This document shows, piece after piece, positions 54,299 to 63,977 of a stretch of 64,000 bases of DNA. The stretch comes from Hymenobacter mellowenesis (GTDB lineage Bacteria > Bacteroidota > Bacteroidia > Cytophagales > Hymenobacteraceae): assembly GCF_030581005.1 (NCBI RefSeq), contig NZ_JAUQSX010000001.1, positions 744,001-808,000 on the forward strand, given 5' to 3'. Under the pieces are notes generated by a model. That model made no database searches. It was not told the DNA's origin and saw only the letters and a program-made list of their open reading frames with translations. The position numbers and the translations under genes are program-made. Positions within the stretch are counted from its first letter, which is position 1. Every line of letters starts with the position of its first letter.

Positions 54299-55561
54299 CT
54301 ACTGCCCTACCCGCGCGCGCTTGCCGATATTGCCCAGCAACCATTCCTGCCGGAAGTTGAAGTACAGGGCCAGCGAATAATCCAGGGCTTTGCTGTTGAG
54401 GTCGTACACCGGCTCAACCCGCGCCGTGATGGCGGCCGCGTCAGCAATGCGGACGTCGCGCATCAGGCGCACCATGATAATCTTGCGCTTGGGGTCCAGA
54501 AACCCGGGGTCCGAGACGGTGCGCGAGGCGCTCTGGTAGAAGTCGCCCCCGAGCGGCGAGAGGAAGCGCTGGCCCTGCCAGTAGCTCACCATCACGTCCA
54601 GAAAGCGGGTTTCGACGGTGCCGTTCAGGTACAGCCCCCAGCCGTTGCGGAAGGGAAATTGGCCACGGGTGAAGGAATAGTCCTGGTAGCCCAGCACGTA
54701 ACCCTGGAAGCGCACGGCGCGCACGGTGGGGCTTTGCAGCTGGTAGCGCGTTTCGAGGCCCAAAGCACCGTTGAACACCGTTTGCAAGGGTTTGTCAAGC
54801 GTGTCAATCTGGCCGCCGTGGTGGATGGCCGTGAACTGAAACGGCACGGTGGTGGTCCAGCGGCTGCCGTCGCGGCTGGTGCGGTAGCTGGTGCTCAGGC
54901 CGCCAGCTACTTCCTCCTGGTAGTTGCTGTAGCGGTATTGCTGGCGCTGCCAGTCCACCCACTGGTCCAGAAAAAAGCGCTTGCCGCGGTAGATGGTCTG
55001 AATGCCTTCTTCCAGCGGGTTTAGCATCACCCGCTCGAAATTGAACATCGGCTCGATGTAGTTGTGGTGCAGGTTCGCCCGGATGTTGCCGAATACCATC
55101 TGTTGCTTGCCGTGCGTCCAGGTGGCCCGGAAAGTGGGCCGCACCGCCTTCAGCACCGGGTTGCCGAAGTCTTTCCACAGAAACACGCCACCTTCGAGCC
55201 GCAGGTTTTTGCTGGGGTAGTACACCAGCTGTGGGTTCAGTTGCGTGCCGTAGAGCGTGTAGCCGTCGATAATCTTGTTGAAGTATTCGTTGTCTTTGAA
55301 GAAAACGAAGGCATTGAGCGAAAGGCGCAGGTCGCCCGCTTCGTAGACTTCTTCAGACTTCCGCTTCTGCCAAAGCCTGTTGACAGAATCCAATCTTTGG
55401 ATTCCCTGCTGGCTTGGGTTATCCACTTCCACCCCAAAAACAAGTGGTGTAATACCTGGATATGGATGAATAAATGCCTTGTTGTCGAGTTGTGCCCGCG
55501 CTTCTCCCACTCTAATTAGCAGAGCCACAAGGCCAACTAATATTTTTAGATAAATCCGCAT
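54299..55561 (-). CDS. Predicted outer-membrane beta-barrel protein
   Basis: 420 residues. N-terminal signal (MRIYLKILVGLVALLIRVGE, cleaved near ARAQL). The rest is made of beta-strands with regular aromatic residues (YPSKNLRLEGGVFLWKDFGN, WGLYLNGTVETRFLDVMVSY, ALDYSLALYFNFRQEWLLGN), so it is probably a porin-like barrel of unknown role. It ends GNIGKRARVGQ, without the C-terminal aromatic expected for BAM, so the true end or class is uncertain. Divergent from recA. Confidence 0.7.
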   Translation of the reverse strand: MRIYLKILVGLVALLIRVGEARAQLDNKAFIHPYPGITPLVFGVEVDNPSQQGIQRLDSVNRLWQKRKSEEVYEAGDLRLSLNAFVFFKDNEYFNKIIDGYTLYGTQLNPQLVYYPSKNLRLEGGVFLWKDFGNPVLKAVRPTFRATWTHGKQQMVFGNIRANLHHNYIEPMFNFERVMLNPLEEGIQTIYRGKRFFLDQWVDWQRQQYRYSNYQEEVAGGLSTSYRTSRDGSRWTTTVPFQFTAIHHGGQIDTLDKPLQTVFNGALGLETRYQLQSPTVRAVRFQGYVLGYQDYSFTRGQFPFRNGWGLYLNGTVETRFLDVMVSYWQGQRFLSPLGGDFYQSASRTVSDPGFLDPKRKIIMVRLMRDVRIADAAAITARVEPVYDLNSKALDYSLALYFNFRQEWLLGNIGKRARVGQ

Positions 55562-55664
55562 ATATTTCGCCTTTCAACGGCACCAAACCACTGGTCTTTC
55601 TGTTAGAAAAAGCCGCCGCAAAACAGCCCATTCGGGGCTTTTGCTAAAGAATAGATTTATTCGA

Positions 55665-55693
55665 TTGCGACCCGGCCAAAACCGTTAACTTTA
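55665..55693 (+). promoter_or_regulatory. Candidate promoter of recA
   Basis: TTG at 55665-55667 and TAACTTTA at 55686-55693, 18 bp apart; the last base differs from the TAnnTTTG consensus. I saw no LexA-like box. Confidence 0.5.
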
Positions 55694-55727
55694 CCAAACC
55701 TAACCCGTTTTTCTTAAACACCCCCAC

Positions 55728-56834
55728 ATGGCACTAGCTACCAAAGCGGCCCCGAAAGCCGAAAAAGCAGAGAAGGGCGAAGTGAACACCGCCGCCGAAA
55801 AGATGAAAGCCCTCCAGCTCACGCTGGACAAGCTGGACAAAGCCTACGGCAAAGGCACCGTGATGAAGCTCTCCGACAACAAGGTGGGCGACATTCCGAG
55901 CATCAGCACGGGTTCGCTTTCGCTGGATATTGCCCTCGGCATTGGCGGTGTGCCCCGCGGCCGCGTGATTGAAATCTACGGCCCGGAATCGTCGGGTAAG
56001 ACGACGCTGACGATGCACATGATTGCCGAAGCGCAGAAGAAAGGTGGCATGGCCGCGTTCATCGACGCCGAGCACGCCTTCGACAAGTCGTACGCCGAGA
56101 AGTTGGGCATCGACACCAGCAACCTGCTCATTGCCCAGCCCGATAACGGCGAACAAGCCCTCGAAATCGCCGACCAGCTGATTTCGTCGGGTGCCATCGA
56201 CATCATCGTGATTGACTCCGTGGCCGCCCTCGTGCCGAAAGGTGAACTCGAAGGCGACATGGGCGACTCGAAAGTGGGCCTGCACGCCCGCCTCATGAGC
56301 CAGGCCCTGCGCAAGCTCACCGGCACCATCAACAAGACGGGCTGCTGCTGCGTGTTCATCAACCAGCTGCGCGAAAAAATCGGCGTGATGTTCGGCTCGC
56401 CCGAAACCACTACCGGTGGTAACGCCCTGAAATTCTACGCTTCCGTACGCCTCGACATCCGTCGTATCGGCCAAATCAAGGAAGACAAGGACAACGTGAC
56501 CGGCAACCGCACCAAGGTGAAGGTGGTGAAGAACAAAGTAGCGCCGCCTTTCAAAGTGGTGGAGTTCGACATCATCTACGGCCAGGGCATTTCGAAAGTC
56601 GGCGAGATTGTGGACCTTGGCGTCGACATGGGCATCATCGGCAAGTCGGGCTCGTGGTTCAACTACGGCGACACCAAAATCGGCCAGGGCCGCGAAGCCG
56701 TGAAGACGCTGCTGCTCGACAACCCCGAGCTGGCCGCCGAAATTGAGGACAAAATCCGCACCATGGCCAAGGGCGACGAAGACGTCATCCCCGTGGACAT
56801 GAGCATCGCCGACGACGGCGAAGACACGCTGTAG
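55728..56834 (+). CDS. recA: RecA recombinase
   Basis: 368 residues. RecA features: [20 protein letters not shown], Walker [50 protein letters not shown] and the loop 1/2 region [20 protein letters not shown]. It binds ssDNA, drives strand exchange and triggers SOS where present. The lysine-rich N-terminal tail ([18 protein letters not shown]) is longer than in many homologues. ATG 55728. A terminator follows at 56859. Confidence 0.98.
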   Translation: MALATKAAPKAEKAEKGEVNTAAEKMKALQLTLDKLDKAYGKGTVMKLSDNKVGDIPSISTGSLSLDIALGIGGVPRGRVIEIYGPESSGKTTLTMHMIAEAQKKGGMAAFIDAEHAFDKSYAEKLGIDTSNLLIAQPDNGEQALEIADQLISSGAIDIIVIDSVAALVPKGELEGDMGDSKVGLHARLMSQALRKLTGTINKTGCCCVFINQLREKIGVMFGSPETTTGGNALKFYASVRLDIRRIGQIKEDKDNVTGNRTKVKVVKNKVAPPFKVVEFDIIYGQGISKVGEIVDLGVDMGIIGKSGSWFNYGDTKIGQGREAVKTLLLDNPELAAEIEDKIRTMAKGDEDVIPVDMSIADDGEDTL

Positions 56835-56858
56835 TCGCGGCGAAACCCGTAAAACTGA

Positions 56859-56890
56859 AAGCCCGTTGCAATCCGCAGCGGGCTTTTTTA
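56859..56890 (+). terminator. Terminator after recA
   Basis: AAAGCCCG pairs with CGGGCTTT around a 13-base loop, with a T run after it. Confidence 0.88.
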
Positions 56891-56897
56891 CGTCCGT

Positions 56898-56905
56898 ATA
56901 TTTGA
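56898..56905 (+). promoter_or_regulatory. -7 element of DUF3108 gene
   Basis: TATATTTG matches TAnnTTTG, 63 bp before the ATG at 56968, just past the recA terminator. Confidence 0.5.
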
Positions 56906-56967
56906 TATTGCTACGGGCTGGCATTGCGTTTGTCTAAAGCTGGTTCGCTTCTATTTATTACTCCTTT

Positions 56968-57783
56968 ATGAACCGCCGCTGGCTTTTTCTTACCCCCGCT
57001 ATCTTGTTAGTATTAGCCGCTGCGCAGTTGCCCCTGGGCCCCGGCGATGCCGTGCGCAGCATTCCGCAGTCCAGCTTCGGGCGCGGCGAGGTCATCAAAT
57101 ACACGGTGCATTACGGCCTCATCAACGGCGGCGAGGCCACTGTGGAAACCTCCGGCAGCTTAGAGCGCTTCAATGGCCGCCCCTGCTACAAGGCCTCGGT
57201 GAGCGGCAAAACCACCGGCTCATTCGATTACTTCCTGCGCATCCGCGACCAATGGCGCGCGCTCATCGACACCACCAGCATTCTGCCCCTGCGGGCCCAG
57301 CGCGAGATTGCCGAGAAGAACTACCGCAAGCGCGAAACCGTGGACTTCGACCACCTCCACGACATGGCCGAGGTGACCGACCACACCCACGAAAACGCCC
57401 GCACCACCGTGAAGGTGGCCAACAATACCCTGGAGCTGGTGAGCGGCTTCTACTACCTGCGCACCCTGAATTTCGACCGCATGAAGGTGGGCGACGTGGT
57501 GCGCGTGCCGGGCTACTTCGACGGCGACAATTTTATGCTGGAAGTAGTGTTTAAGGGCCGCGAAGTGGTGGAAACCAAAGCCGGCGACGTGCGCGCCTTC
57601 AAGCTGGTGCCCAAAATGCCCAACAACAAGCTGTTTCGGGGCGAAAACGCCATTTCGGTGTATTTCTCCGACGACCGCAACAAGATTCCGGTGCTGTTTC
57701 AGGCCGAGATGTTTGTGGGCACCGTGAAGGTGGACATGGTGCGCTATCAGGGCCTGAAATCGCGGCTTAATTTGGTGAATTAG
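56968..57783 (+). CDS. DUF3108 family exported protein
   Basis: 271 residues with an N-terminal signal anchor or signal peptide (WLFLTPAILLVLAAAQLPLG). DUF3108 pattern: GEVIKYTVHYGLINGGEATV, YKASVSGKTTGSFDYFLRIR, ELVSGFYYLRTLNFDRMKVG, VFKGREVVETKAGDVRAFKL and YFSDDRNKIPVLFQAEMFVG. The family is beta-rich and periplasmic, with no clear function. Start ATG 56968. Confidence 0.9.
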   Translation: MNRRWLFLTPAILLVLAAAQLPLGPGDAVRSIPQSSFGRGEVIKYTVHYGLINGGEATVETSGSLERFNGRPCYKASVSGKTTGSFDYFLRIRDQWRALIDTTSILPLRAQREIAEKNYRKRETVDFDHLHDMAEVTDHTHENARTTVKVANNTLELVSGFYYLRTLNFDRMKVGDVVRVPGYFDGDNFMLEVVFKGREVVETKAGDVRAFKLVPKMPNNKLFRGENAISVYFSDDRNKIPVLFQAEMFVGTVKVDMVRYQGLKSRLNLVN

Positions 57784-57874
57784 CTATTGGGAAGAACGTA
57801 TTATCGGCAATGAGGCCGAAGAGGTGCCGTATTTCGGCGCGAATTATCGGGCTGGGCAACTAATATTTGTGGAT

Positions 57875-58546
57875 ATGTGGCTGGCCGTTGAAAAATTTAT
57901 TATCGATTTCTCGGCGGTTCCTTTGGCTGTTGCCGGGCTTATTGGGGTAGTTCGGTACCGCCGGCTCGACCGCGCCATGCGCTACCTGGTGGTGCTCACG
58001 CTGCTGGCGCTGGTAATGACGGCCGTGGCCATGACGCTGCAACGGCAGCACCGGCCCAACCTGTTTCTGTTTCCCATCGACACGGCCATCGAATTCACCC
58101 TGCTGGCGCTCATGTACCGCCACAGCTTGCGCGAGCTGGCCATCAGCCGCTTTATTCCGGCCATGGTGGCGGTGTTTCTGTTAGGCACGGCCCTCACCTA
58201 CCGCCCGCGGCTCGACACCGCGGAGTTCAGCCCGATGCAGCATTTCATCGAAGGCGTGGCGGTGCTGACGTTTGTATTCTACTATTTCCGCCGCGAAATC
58301 ACCCGCCAGGTCGTGACGCGACACCTGGAGCGCGACCCCATGTTCTGGGCTTCGACCGGCCTGCTGTTGTACTTCTCGGGCAATCTGCTGATTTTCCTGA
58401 CCAGCAACCTGGTGCTGAAATATTCGCCCGCCATCAGCCGGCACGTGTGGGCCATTCACGCCATGCTCTACGCATTTCTGAACGTGTTCTACAGCATTGC
58501 CCTCAGCCTGAAGCCGCAGGCCCCGGATGACAGCGCGGCATCGTAG
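57875..58546 (+). CDS. Seven-helix membrane protein, unknown
   Basis: 223 residues from the ATG at 57875 (a GTG at 57824 would add 17 non-hydrophobic residues). About seven hydrophobic segments, including FSAVPLAVAGLIGVV, YLVVLTLLALVMTAVAMTL, FWASTGLLLYFSGNLLIFLT and HVWAIHAMLYAFLNVFYSI. The loops carry paired arginines (RRLDRAMR, RREITRQVVTRHLERD), probably cytoplasmic. No recognised family. It ends 132 bp before the response regulator gene; proteins of this type are often near sensor kinases, but a link is not shown here. Confidence 0.65.
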   Translation: MWLAVEKFIIDFSAVPLAVAGLIGVVRYRRLDRAMRYLVVLTLLALVMTAVAMTLQRQHRPNLFLFPIDTAIEFTLLALMYRHSLRELAISRFIPAMVAVFLLGTALTYRPRLDTAEFSPMQHFIEGVAVLTFVFYYFRREITRQVVTRHLERDPMFWASTGLLLYFSGNLLIFLTSNLVLKYSPAISRHVWAIHAMLYAFLNVFYSIALSLKPQAPDDSAAS

Positions 58547-58633
58547 CAGCTTGGGGACTGGAAGTCAGCGCGTTTTGGGTGCAGGCGGGCCTTCGTCACA
58601 TAATCGTAACATGGGGCACGCCGCGGCGGGCGG

Positions 58634-58641
58634 TACTTTTG
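58634..58641 (+). promoter_or_regulatory. -7 element of response regulator gene
   Basis: TACTTTTG, 37 bp before the GTG at 58679; no -33 box at normal spacing. Confidence 0.55.
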
Positions 58642-58678
58642 TAGCCGCAACCATTGCTTCACTTAAGCCCGTTACGCC

Positions 58679-59374
<696 letters not shown>

Positions 59375-59393
59375 TTGGGGATAAGGTGCTGCC

Positions 59394-59496
59394 AAAAGCA
59401 CGTCATGCAGAGCGCAGCGAAGCATCTTGCCCGCCACCGGTAATTATTTACTATTGCACGCAAGATGCTTCGCTGCGCTCTGCATGACGTGCTTTT
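59394..59496. repeat. Intergenic inverted repeat between response regulator and kinase
   Basis: Perfect 37 bp arms, 59394-59430 and 59460-59496 (core GTCATGCAGAGCGCAGCGAA), starting about 20 bp after the response regulator stop and ending about 20 bp before the kinase start. Confidence 0.97.
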
Positions 59497-59515
59497 TTAA
59501 TTACTTACCGTTGTT

Positions 59516-60583
59516 ATGAACCTCTCCTCTCGCACCATTGCCATTCTCATTGCGCTGCTGGTGGCGGGCGTGCTCACTACGTATGCTCGCATCGGCCCCA
59601 CGCTGCCGTTCCGGGAGGCGTTTCTGGCGGCAGGCGTCACGGTGGCGGCGTGCTTTTTGCTGATATACTTATCGTTTGAAGCGCTGATTTTCAAGGAAAT
59701 CAACGGCATCTACGCGGGTTTGGAGCACATCAAACGCAAGGAGTTCAAGAAGCTCAGCAGCAAGTTCCTGTTCCGGCCCGAGCCCGTGAAGCGCGTGCGC
59801 GACGAAATCCTGCTCATGGCCGAGCGCCGCCAGCAGGAACTCGATGAGTTGGTGCGCCTGCAGGCCTTGCGCCGCGAGTTTCTGGCCGACGTCTCGCACG
59901 AATTAAAGACACCGCTTTTCGCCGCCCAGGGTTTTGTGCACACCATTCTCGACGACGAGGACGACGACATCGACCTGGCCACCCGCCGCAAGTTCCTGCG
60001 CAAAGCCGCCGCCAGCCTCGATACCCTCGACGCCCTCGTGCAGGACCTGGTCACCATCGCGCAGCTCGAAAAAGGCGTGGTCCGCATGCGCCGCCAGCGC
60101 TTCGATTTGGTGGCCCTAGTGCTCGACATTTTCGAGCTGTTGGAGCAGCAGGCCGCCCGGCGCGGCACCACCGTCGAGCTATTCCCGCCCACCCTGCCCG
60201 AAACCGGCCTGCTGGTGGTGGCCGACCGCAACCGCATCCGCCAAGTACTGGTCAATCTGATTGACAACGCCATCAAGTATGGCCGCGACAATGGCCGCGT
60301 GGTGGTGTCGCTGGTCGAGGGCAAAACCTCCGTTCGCATTGCCGTGCGCGACGACGGCAGCGGCATCGCACCCGAGCACCAGAACCGCATTTTTGAGCGC
60401 TTTTACCGCATCGACAAGAGCCGTTCGCGTGAGTCGGGCGGCTCGGGGCTGGGCTTAGCCATCAGCAAGCACATCGTGGAGGCGCACAAGTCCACCATCA
60501 AAGTCAAAAGCACCGTGGGCGAGGGCACTACACTGGAATTCAAGCTGAGCAAGCCAAAAGGCGGGAGCCCGGTGAGCAACTAG
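59516..60583 (+). CDS. PhoR-like sensor histidine kinase
   Basis: 355 residues. Two N-terminal membrane helices (IAILIALLVAGVLTTYARI and EAFLAAGVTVAACFLLIYLS) with a tiny periplasmic loop, then HisKA with the phospho-histidine in LADVSHELKTPLFAAQGFVH, and HATPase_c with N-box VNLIDNAIKYGRDNGR, G1 VRDDGSGIAPEHQNR and G2 SGGSGLGLAISKHIVEAHK. No HAMP, PAS or large sensor domain is evident, so sensing is probably membrane- or partner-linked. Start ATG 59516. Confidence 0.93.
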   Translation: MNLSSRTIAILIALLVAGVLTTYARIGPTLPFREAFLAAGVTVAACFLLIYLSFEALIFKEINGIYAGLEHIKRKEFKKLSSKFLFRPEPVKRVRDEILLMAERRQQELDELVRLQALRREFLADVSHELKTPLFAAQGFVHTILDDEDDDIDLATRRKFLRKAAASLDTLDALVQDLVTIAQLEKGVVRMRRQRFDLVALVLDIFELLEQQAARRGTTVELFPPTLPETGLLVVADRNRIRQVLVNLIDNAIKYGRDNGRVVVSLVEGKTSVRIAVRDDGSGIAPEHQNRIFERFYRIDKSRSRESGGSGLGLAISKHIVEAHKSTIKVKSTVGEGTTLEFKLSKPKGGSPVSN

Positions 60584-60635
60584 AAGCTCCAGAATAAAGA
60601 GGTTGTATTTTACTGGCGCTGAAAATTAATAGCAC

Positions 60636-61031
60636 ATGATTAAGCACTTAGCAGAGAATGCTGATTACAAGGTTTATTCTTTACACGAAAGCGTTTATCT
60701 GAAGTCCAAGGCCACTTGCCGAACCCTCAGTGACTTTGAGGAATCAGATTTATCCGTTGCGTGGCACTACGGCGACCCTGCTTCTGCCATCATTCTGGGT
60801 TCAAATAACTACATCATTGTAGCTGGATGCGGCATTACGGTTTACGATATCGACCAGCATTTTGAAGTGACCTTGCTCAATGCACCCGATAATATTTGGT
60901 GGACGGACGGGCTGCATCAGGGCTTTGAGGATGACTGGATGGAATGCCGCTTTGTGAGCTTTTTTGACGACAACAAGCTGCGTGTTTTCAAAATAAATGC
61001 GGTAACCAAGGAAATTACGATGCTTCCCTAA
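60636..61031 (+). CDS. Low-GC orphan hypothetical protein
   Basis: 131 residues beginning MIKHLAENADYKVYSLHESV, acidic, no signal peptide, with SUKH/immunity-like style (DDWMECRFVSFFDDNKLRVF, VTLLNAPDNIWWTDGLHQG) but no motif that secures a family. Its DNA is clearly poorer in GC than all neighbours, which suggests recent acquisition. It lies between the kinase and the pseudouridine synthase, in the same direction, without a visible partner toxin. Confidence 0.6.
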   Translation: MIKHLAENADYKVYSLHESVYLKSKATCRTLSDFEESDLSVAWHYGDPASAIILGSNNYIIVAGCGITVYDIDQHFEVTLLNAPDNIWWTDGLHQGFEDDWMECRFVSFFDDNKLRVFKINAVTKEITMLP

Positions 61032-61046
61032 AGCCCAGAACGAAAA

Positions 61047-61075
61047 TTGATAGCGCACCCGGGGCCGTACCTTTG
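61047..61075 (+). promoter_or_regulatory. Promoter of RluA-type gene, near-leaderless
   Basis: TTG at 61047-61049 and TACCTTTG at 61068-61075 (18 bp spacing). The ATG is only 10 bp after the -7 box, so the mRNA would begin at or next to the start codon. Confidence 0.65.
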
Positions 61076-61084
61076 CCGCTTCCT

Positions 61085-61798
61085 ATGAAGCTTCCGAATT
61101 TCTCCGACCTCGTTATTTTCGAAAACGACGACTACCTCGTTGTCAACAAGCCGCCGTTTCTGGCCACGCTCGACGAGCGGGTGGGCGGCGCGCCCAACAT
61201 GCTACGCCTGGCCCGCCAGCACCACGACGACATCCAAGCCGCCCACCGCCTCGACCGCGAAACCAGCGGCGCGCTGGCCTTCGCCAAAAACCCGGCCGCC
61301 TACCGCCACCTCGCCATGCAGTTCGAAAACCGCGAGGTGAAAAAGCAGTACCACGCCGTGGTGTGGGGAACCCCGCAGCTACAGGACGAAGTGGTGGAGC
61401 GCAACATCGAAACCACCAGCCGCGGCAAAGCCCGCCTCGCCTACAAAGGCAAGCCGGCCGAAACGCACTTCACCACCCTCGAAACCTTCAAGCGCCACGC
61501 CCTCATGCTGTGCGAGCCCGTGACAGGCCGCATGCACCAGATTCGCCTGCACCTCATGTACCTGCAGGCCCCCATCGTGGGCGACAAGGACTACGGCGGG
61601 GAGGACTTCTACCTGTCTTCGCTGAAGAAGAAGTTCAACATGAAGGAAGGCGAGGAAGAGCAGCCGTTCATCAAGCGCTTCGCCCTGCACGCCCTCAAGC
61701 TGCAGTTCACGGGCCTGAACGGTGAAGAAATTTCCGTCGAAGCGCCTTATCCAAAGGATTTCCGGGTTTTGGTGGAAGCCCTGCGGCAGAACCTGTAA
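61085..61798 (+). CDS. RluA-family RNA pseudouridine synthase
   Basis: 237 residues. Catalytic motif AAHRLDRETSGALAFAK with D57, then KQYHAVVWG, GRMHQIRLHLMYLQAPIVGD and KDYGGEDFYLSSLKKKF. No S4 domain precedes it. RluA-type enzymes isomerise uridines in rRNA or tRNA; which one cannot be told. ATG 61085 is used since the in-frame TTG at 61073 overlaps the -7 box. It ends 8 bp from a convergent gene. Confidence 0.93.
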   Translation: MKLPNFSDLVIFENDDYLVVNKPPFLATLDERVGGAPNMLRLARQHHDDIQAAHRLDRETSGALAFAKNPAAYRHLAMQFENREVKKQYHAVVWGTPQLQDEVVERNIETTSRGKARLAYKGKPAETHFTTLETFKRHALMLCEPVTGRMHQIRLHLMYLQAPIVGDKDYGGEDFYLSSLKKKFNMKEGEEEQPFIKRFALHALKLQFTGLNGEEISVEAPYPKDFRVLVEALRQNL

Positions 61799-61806
61799 GC
61801 TGAACG

Positions 61807-63270
61807 CTACCGCACCCGCTCGAAGATGACGATGCGCGTGGTGTCGCGTTCGGGGTGCTCGGGGTGGCGGGGCATCGCCGTTTGCCACAGTTCGCGGAAG
61901 TGGGCATCGGCGCGCATGGTGGCCAATTGCACGCGGCCTTCGGTGCGGGCAAACCAGTCGTCCCATATCAGCAGCGTGCCTACGGGTAGCGACTCGACTT
62001 GGCTGTTGTTATTTAGCGTAATGCCGGGGTGAGTGCGGGCAGTAAAAGGGTCGTTGCCCGTGGCGACAGACACGTAGGGAAACTCGTATGCCATGGGCCG
62101 GGCGGCCAGGTCGCCGGTCTGGCGCAGCCAGGCAGCCGCCTGGTCCACCACCAACTGGTCGGGGGGCACGGTGAAGTCGCGCTTCCAGCGGAAAGCATTG
62201 CGCGCGCCGGTAAAGAGGAAAAGCACCACCGCCACCGCAAAGCCGATTTGAATGCGCCGCCGGGCCAGCGGGCTGCGCCCAAGCAGGGCCAGATTGGTCA
62301 GCCCCCGAAGCGCCACCAGGGCAAATAGCGGTGTCGTCACGTCTAGCACGCGGGTCAGGCCGAAGGAATTGAACAAGCCTTTCGCCCAGAAAATGGTGTG
62401 CGCGGCAATAAATACGGTGGCGCTGCCGTACACCAGCAGCAGTTCGGCAACGAATAAAGGCTCCCGGCGCCGCGCCGGCCGCAGGCAGTCGCGCAGCATG
62501 CACACCCCGCCCACCGCCACCAGCACCGACAGCACCCAGCCCAGCAAGCCCGGCAGACTGGCCACAAAATGCGGCCAGTCGCCGTGCCCATACACCGAAA
62601 CGGTGGCGTACGGGTTGTGGCCAAATACCCAACCAAGTTCACCCAATACAATGGCGCCGGCCGCGCTGAACAGCACGTAGCCCAGCACCACCAGCGGCAA
62701 ATAGCGCCACTGCCGCTCCCAGGCTAAGTACACCACCCAGATGCCAATCAGGATAAAGCCCTCGGAGCGCACGAAGGGCAGAAACGAAATCAGCGCCGCC
62801 GACCAGCCTGGCCGGCCCGTCATGGCCAGCGCCACGGAGGCCACGAGTATCAGCCCGAACAGCGGCTCGGTGAGGCCGGAGAATTGGATGAGGAAATAAT
62901 CGGGCGCGGCGTAGCAGAACAGCACCGCCAGCTCCGGCGCCGGCAGCCGCAACGCCCGCGCAATCACGTAGGCGCACCAGGCCGAAACGGCCACCACCAT
63001 GCATTGGAACAGCTTCATGCCGATGAACCCCGCCTGCGCCGGCCCTGACGAGAGCAGCGTAAACAGCGGCTTGGCCCACGAATCGAAATAGTTGAGCGGG
63101 TACTGAAACGCGTAGTGTGCAAACAGGTAGTGCTTCACGCTGTCGCCCGAGTCGTAAGTGCCTTTGGTGATGAAGGCCATGACTACCGAAATCAGGAACA
63201 ATACCGCTAAGAGCAGCCGCGCACGGCGGTCGGAAGCAGTTGTATCGGGAAAAGCAGCCGAAGGATTCAT
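61807..63270 (-). CDS. Polytopic glycosyltransferase-like membrane protein (GT39/GT83-type)
   Basis: 487 residues with about 10-12 membrane helices. The first extracytoplasmic loop holds GTYDSGDSVKHYLFAHYAFQ, an acidic motif in the position typical of GT-C lipid-linked sugar transferases, followed by FDSWAKPLFTLLSS. The C-terminal periplasmic part (RTEGRVQLATMRADAHFREL) may bind acceptor. Substrates are unknown. Start ATG 63270; the TTG at 63279 is also in frame. Confidence 0.75.
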   Translation of the reverse strand: MNPSAAFPDTTASDRRARLLLAVLFLISVVMAFITKGTYDSGDSVKHYLFAHYAFQYPLNYFDSWAKPLFTLLSSGPAQAGFIGMKLFQCMVVAVSAWCAYVIARALRLPAPELAVLFCYAAPDYFLIQFSGLTEPLFGLILVASVALAMTGRPGWSAALISFLPFVRSEGFILIGIWVVYLAWERQWRYLPLVVLGYVLFSAAGAIVLGELGWVFGHNPYATVSVYGHGDWPHFVASLPGLLGWVLSVLVAVGGVCMLRDCLRPARRREPLFVAELLLVYGSATVFIAAHTIFWAKGLFNSFGLTRVLDVTTPLFALVALRGLTNLALLGRSPLARRRIQIGFAVAVVLFLFTGARNAFRWKRDFTVPPDQLVVDQAAAWLRQTGDLAARPMAYEFPYVSVATGNDPFTARTHPGITLNNNSQVESLPVGTLLIWDDWFARTEGRVQLATMRADAHFRELWQTAMPRHPEHPERDTTRIVIFERVR

Positions 63271-63378
63271 AAGCGACAATAAGCTTCAAAAGTACGCCCT
63301 CAAGCCAAGCATTGCCATTTATCGGTATTCATGATTGGACCGGAGGAAAGCGAATCCAAGAAAAACTACTCAACTACG

Positions 63379-63410
63379 TTTGCCTATTTCGCGACAAATC
63401 AGTACCTTTG
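63379..63410 (+). promoter_or_regulatory. Promoter of rplM
   Basis: TTTG at 63379-63382 and TACCTTTG at 63403-63410, 20 bp apart: an exact fit to the Bacteroidota -33/-7 consensus. It gives a leader of about 65 bases. Confidence 0.8.
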
Positions 63411-63425
63411 TGTCCGTTTTTCCCG

Positions 63426-63442
63426 GAGCCCTAGCGGCTCCG
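63426..63442 (+). promoter_or_regulatory. Leader hairpin before rplM
   Basis: GGAGCC and GGCTCC form a 6 bp stem with a five-base loop in the 5' leader. It could be an autoregulatory ribosomal-protein leader; I infer this from position only. Confidence 0.45.
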
Positions 63443-63482
63443 CTCTCTTATTCAATAGTTTAGCATACCTTTTTTTCGACTC

Positions 63483-63935
63483 ATGGACCACCTGAGCTTC
63501 AAGACGACCCACGTCAATAAGGCCAACGCCCAGAAGAGCTGGGTTATCGTAGACGCCAGCGTGGCCCCGCTGGGCCGCGTTGCCAGCCAAATTGCCAACA
63601 TCCTGCGTGGCAAGCACAAGCCTTCGTTCACCCCCAACGCGGATTGCGGCGACAACGTCATCGTTATCAACGCTGACAACCTGCGCGTGACGGGCAAAAA
63701 AATGACCGAGAAGGTCTACATCACCCACTCGGGCTATCCCGGCGGCCAGAAGCGTCGCACCGTGCGCGAGCAAATGGAGCGCGACTCGCGCCGCGTGATT
63801 GAGCACGCCGTGAAAGGCATGCTGCAAGGCAACCGCCTCGGCGCCGCTCAGTACCGCAACCTGTACGTGTACGCCGGCGACCAGCACCCCCACGAGGCCC
63901 AGCAGCCCGTGGCCATCGAACTGAAAAACCTGTAA
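63483..63935 (+). CDS. rplM: 50S ribosomal protein L13
   Basis: 150 residues, normal length. Family features: WVIVDASVAPLGRVASQIAN, LRGKHKPSFTPNADCGDNVI, VINADNLRVTGKKMTEKVY and AVKGMLQGNRLGAAQYRNLY. It binds 23S rRNA early in 50S assembly. rpsI usually follows in the same operon and would lie past the window end. ATG 63483. Confidence 0.98.
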   Translation: MDHLSFKTTHVNKANAQKSWVIVDASVAPLGRVASQIANILRGKHKPSFTPNADCGDNVIVINADNLRVTGKKMTEKVYITHSGYPGGQKRRTVREQMERDSRRVIEHAVKGMLQGNRLGAAQYRNLYVYAGDQHPHEAQQPVAIELKNL

Positions 63936-63942
63936 TTCTTTT

Positions 63943-63977
63943 GAATGTGAAAAATGTGGTTTGATGTGAAAATGTGG
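63943..63977. repeat. Direct repeats after rplM, possible half of an inverted element
   Basis: AATGTGAAAAATGTGG and GATGTGAAAATGTGG follow each other. It resembles the simple-unit arms of other repeats here (such as the TGACAAC type). Its inverse, if any, is outside the window. Confidence 0.4.
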
